A DNA stretch of 5,738 bases from CALXVA01 sp964587175 (lineage in GTDB: Bacteria > Bacillota > Clostridia > TANB77 > CAG-508): positions 1 through 5,738 of the forward strand of contig CAZPKK010000053.1 of NCBI GenBank assembly GCA_964587175.1, written 5' to 3'. Under the pieces are notes generated by a model. That model saw nothing but the letters and a program-made list of their open reading frames with translations, did no database searches and was not told the DNA's origin. Positions 4,986-5,738 of this stretch are shown here, one piece after another. A program made the translations under genes and the position numbers. Every line of letters starts with the position of its first letter. Within the stretch, counting starts at the first letter, position 1.

Positions 4986-5738
4986 TTAGTCTTCATCTTT
5001 TCTAAAATCTAATCCTAATGCATGTAATTTATTTGTAACTTCATCTAATGATTTCTTTCCTAGATTTCTTACTTTCATCATATCAGCTTCTGATTTGTTT
5101 ATTAAATCTTCAACTGTAGATATTCCAGCTCTTTTTAAACAATTGAATGATCTTACAGATAATTCCAAATCTTCAATTGACATTTCTAATACTCTTTCTT
5201 TCTTGTTTTCTTCTTTTTCAACCATTACCTGAGTATTTTTTGCTGTTTCTGATAAATCTATAAATAATTCTAAATGTCCAGTCATAACTTTTGCTGCAAG
5301 GCTTAAAGCTTCATATGGTTTTAAACTTCCATCTGTCCATACTTCTATTGTTAATTTATCATAATCAACTCTTTGACCAACTCTAGTATTTTCAACAGCA
5401 TAATTTACTTTCTTTACTGGTGTATATATAGAGTCTATTGGAAGTACGCCTATTGCTTGTTCTGGCTTTTTATTCTTTTCAGCATTGTTATATCCTCTAC
5501 CCATATCAGCTGTAAGTTCCATCTTTAGTACTCCGCCTTCTGAGACTGTTGCTATATGTAAGTCTGGATTTAGTATTTCTACTGTTCCATCTGTAATTAT
5601 GTCACCAGCTTTTACTTCTGCTGGTCCTTTAACATCAATTCTTAATGTTTTTTCTTCATTTTGATCTAATTTAAGTCTTACACTTTTTAAATTAATAATT
5701 ATCTCTGGAACATCTTCTACTACATTTGGTATTGTAGA
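4986..5738 (-). CDS. rpoA: DNA-directed RNA polymerase subunit alpha, C-terminal 250 residues
   Basis: The frame enters at the right edge of the window and ends with TAA at 4986-4988; 250 residues are visible. Compared with Bacillus alpha subunits about 65 N-terminal residues are missing: the first visible residues, S-T-I-P-N-V-V-E-D-V, match the E-F-S-T-I-x-G-V-V-E-D-V segment. Landmarks are E-I-L-N-P-D-L-H-I-A-T in the N-terminal domain, the block P-I-D-S-I-Y-T-P-V-x-x-V-x-Y-x-V-E-N-T-R-V-G-Q, and the C-terminal domain from visible residue 184. That domain holds V-R-S-F-N-C-L-K-R-A-G-I, the UP-element and activator-contact helix (equivalent to R265 and neighbours of E. coli), and V-R-N-L-G-K-K-S-L. 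The subunit dimerises to nucleate polymerase assembly. An internal ATG at 5522 is not the start. Followed directly by rplQ in one operon. Confidence 0.98.
   Translation of the reverse strand, partial: STIPNVVEDVPEIIINLKSVRLKLDQNEEKTLRIDVKGPAEVKAGDIITDGTVEILNPDLHIATVSEGGVLKMELTADMGRGYNNAEKNKKPEQAIGVLPIDSIYTPVKKVNYAVENTRVGQRVDYDKLTIEVWTDGSLKPYEALSLAAKVMTGHLELFIDLSETAKNTQVMVEKEENKKERVLEMSIEDLELSVRSFNCLKRAGISTVEDLINKSEADMMKVRNLGKKSLDEVTNKLHALGLDFRKDED

Overview
The window looks like a chromosomal segment of a very low-GC (about 30% by eye) Firmicute, most likely a clostridial lineage. The evidence is the rpoA-rplQ pair at the end of the ribosomal-protein super-operon, a long 174-residue L17 of a type I associate with Clostridia, strong AGGAGG-type ribosome binding sites, and AT-rich Lys/Asn-heavy proteins. 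This placement is inference. Every supportable gene lies on the minus strand, so transcription runs from right to left.

From right to left: the end of rpoA (RNA polymerase alpha, truncated by the window edge at 5738) is followed 27 bases later by rplQ (ribosomal protein L17). Downstream of rplQ is a small cluster of short repeats (three copies of a GTCCCTATTT-like unit, two with a perfect 12-bp inverted repeat around them), then a clear intrinsic terminator (4314-4340) and a second AT-only 15-bp hairpin (4257-4295). Next come a small membrane-anchored protein with a glycosyltransferase-2-like motif (start 4200), then recD2 with its own good promoter (3812-3840), then comF (comFC-like), then the first 129 codons of a KAP-family P-loop NTPase that runs off the left edge.

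The main anomaly is in recD2. The helicase gene is intact over about 788 codons except for one extra base at about 1563, inside the conserved motif V (VHKAQ|GSEFD). It splits the gene into a long front part ending at an early TGA and a 68-codon tail with motif VI. It is either a sequencing or assembly error or a recent inactivating mutation.

The core genes are housekeeping (transcription, translation, DNA repair, DNA-uptake-related). The left edge may be the start of an accessory region: KAP NTPases are often found among mobile or phage-defence genes, and this one is preceded by an unusual palindrome plus direct repeats. Only its first 129 residues are visible, so no new system can be demonstrated from this window alone.
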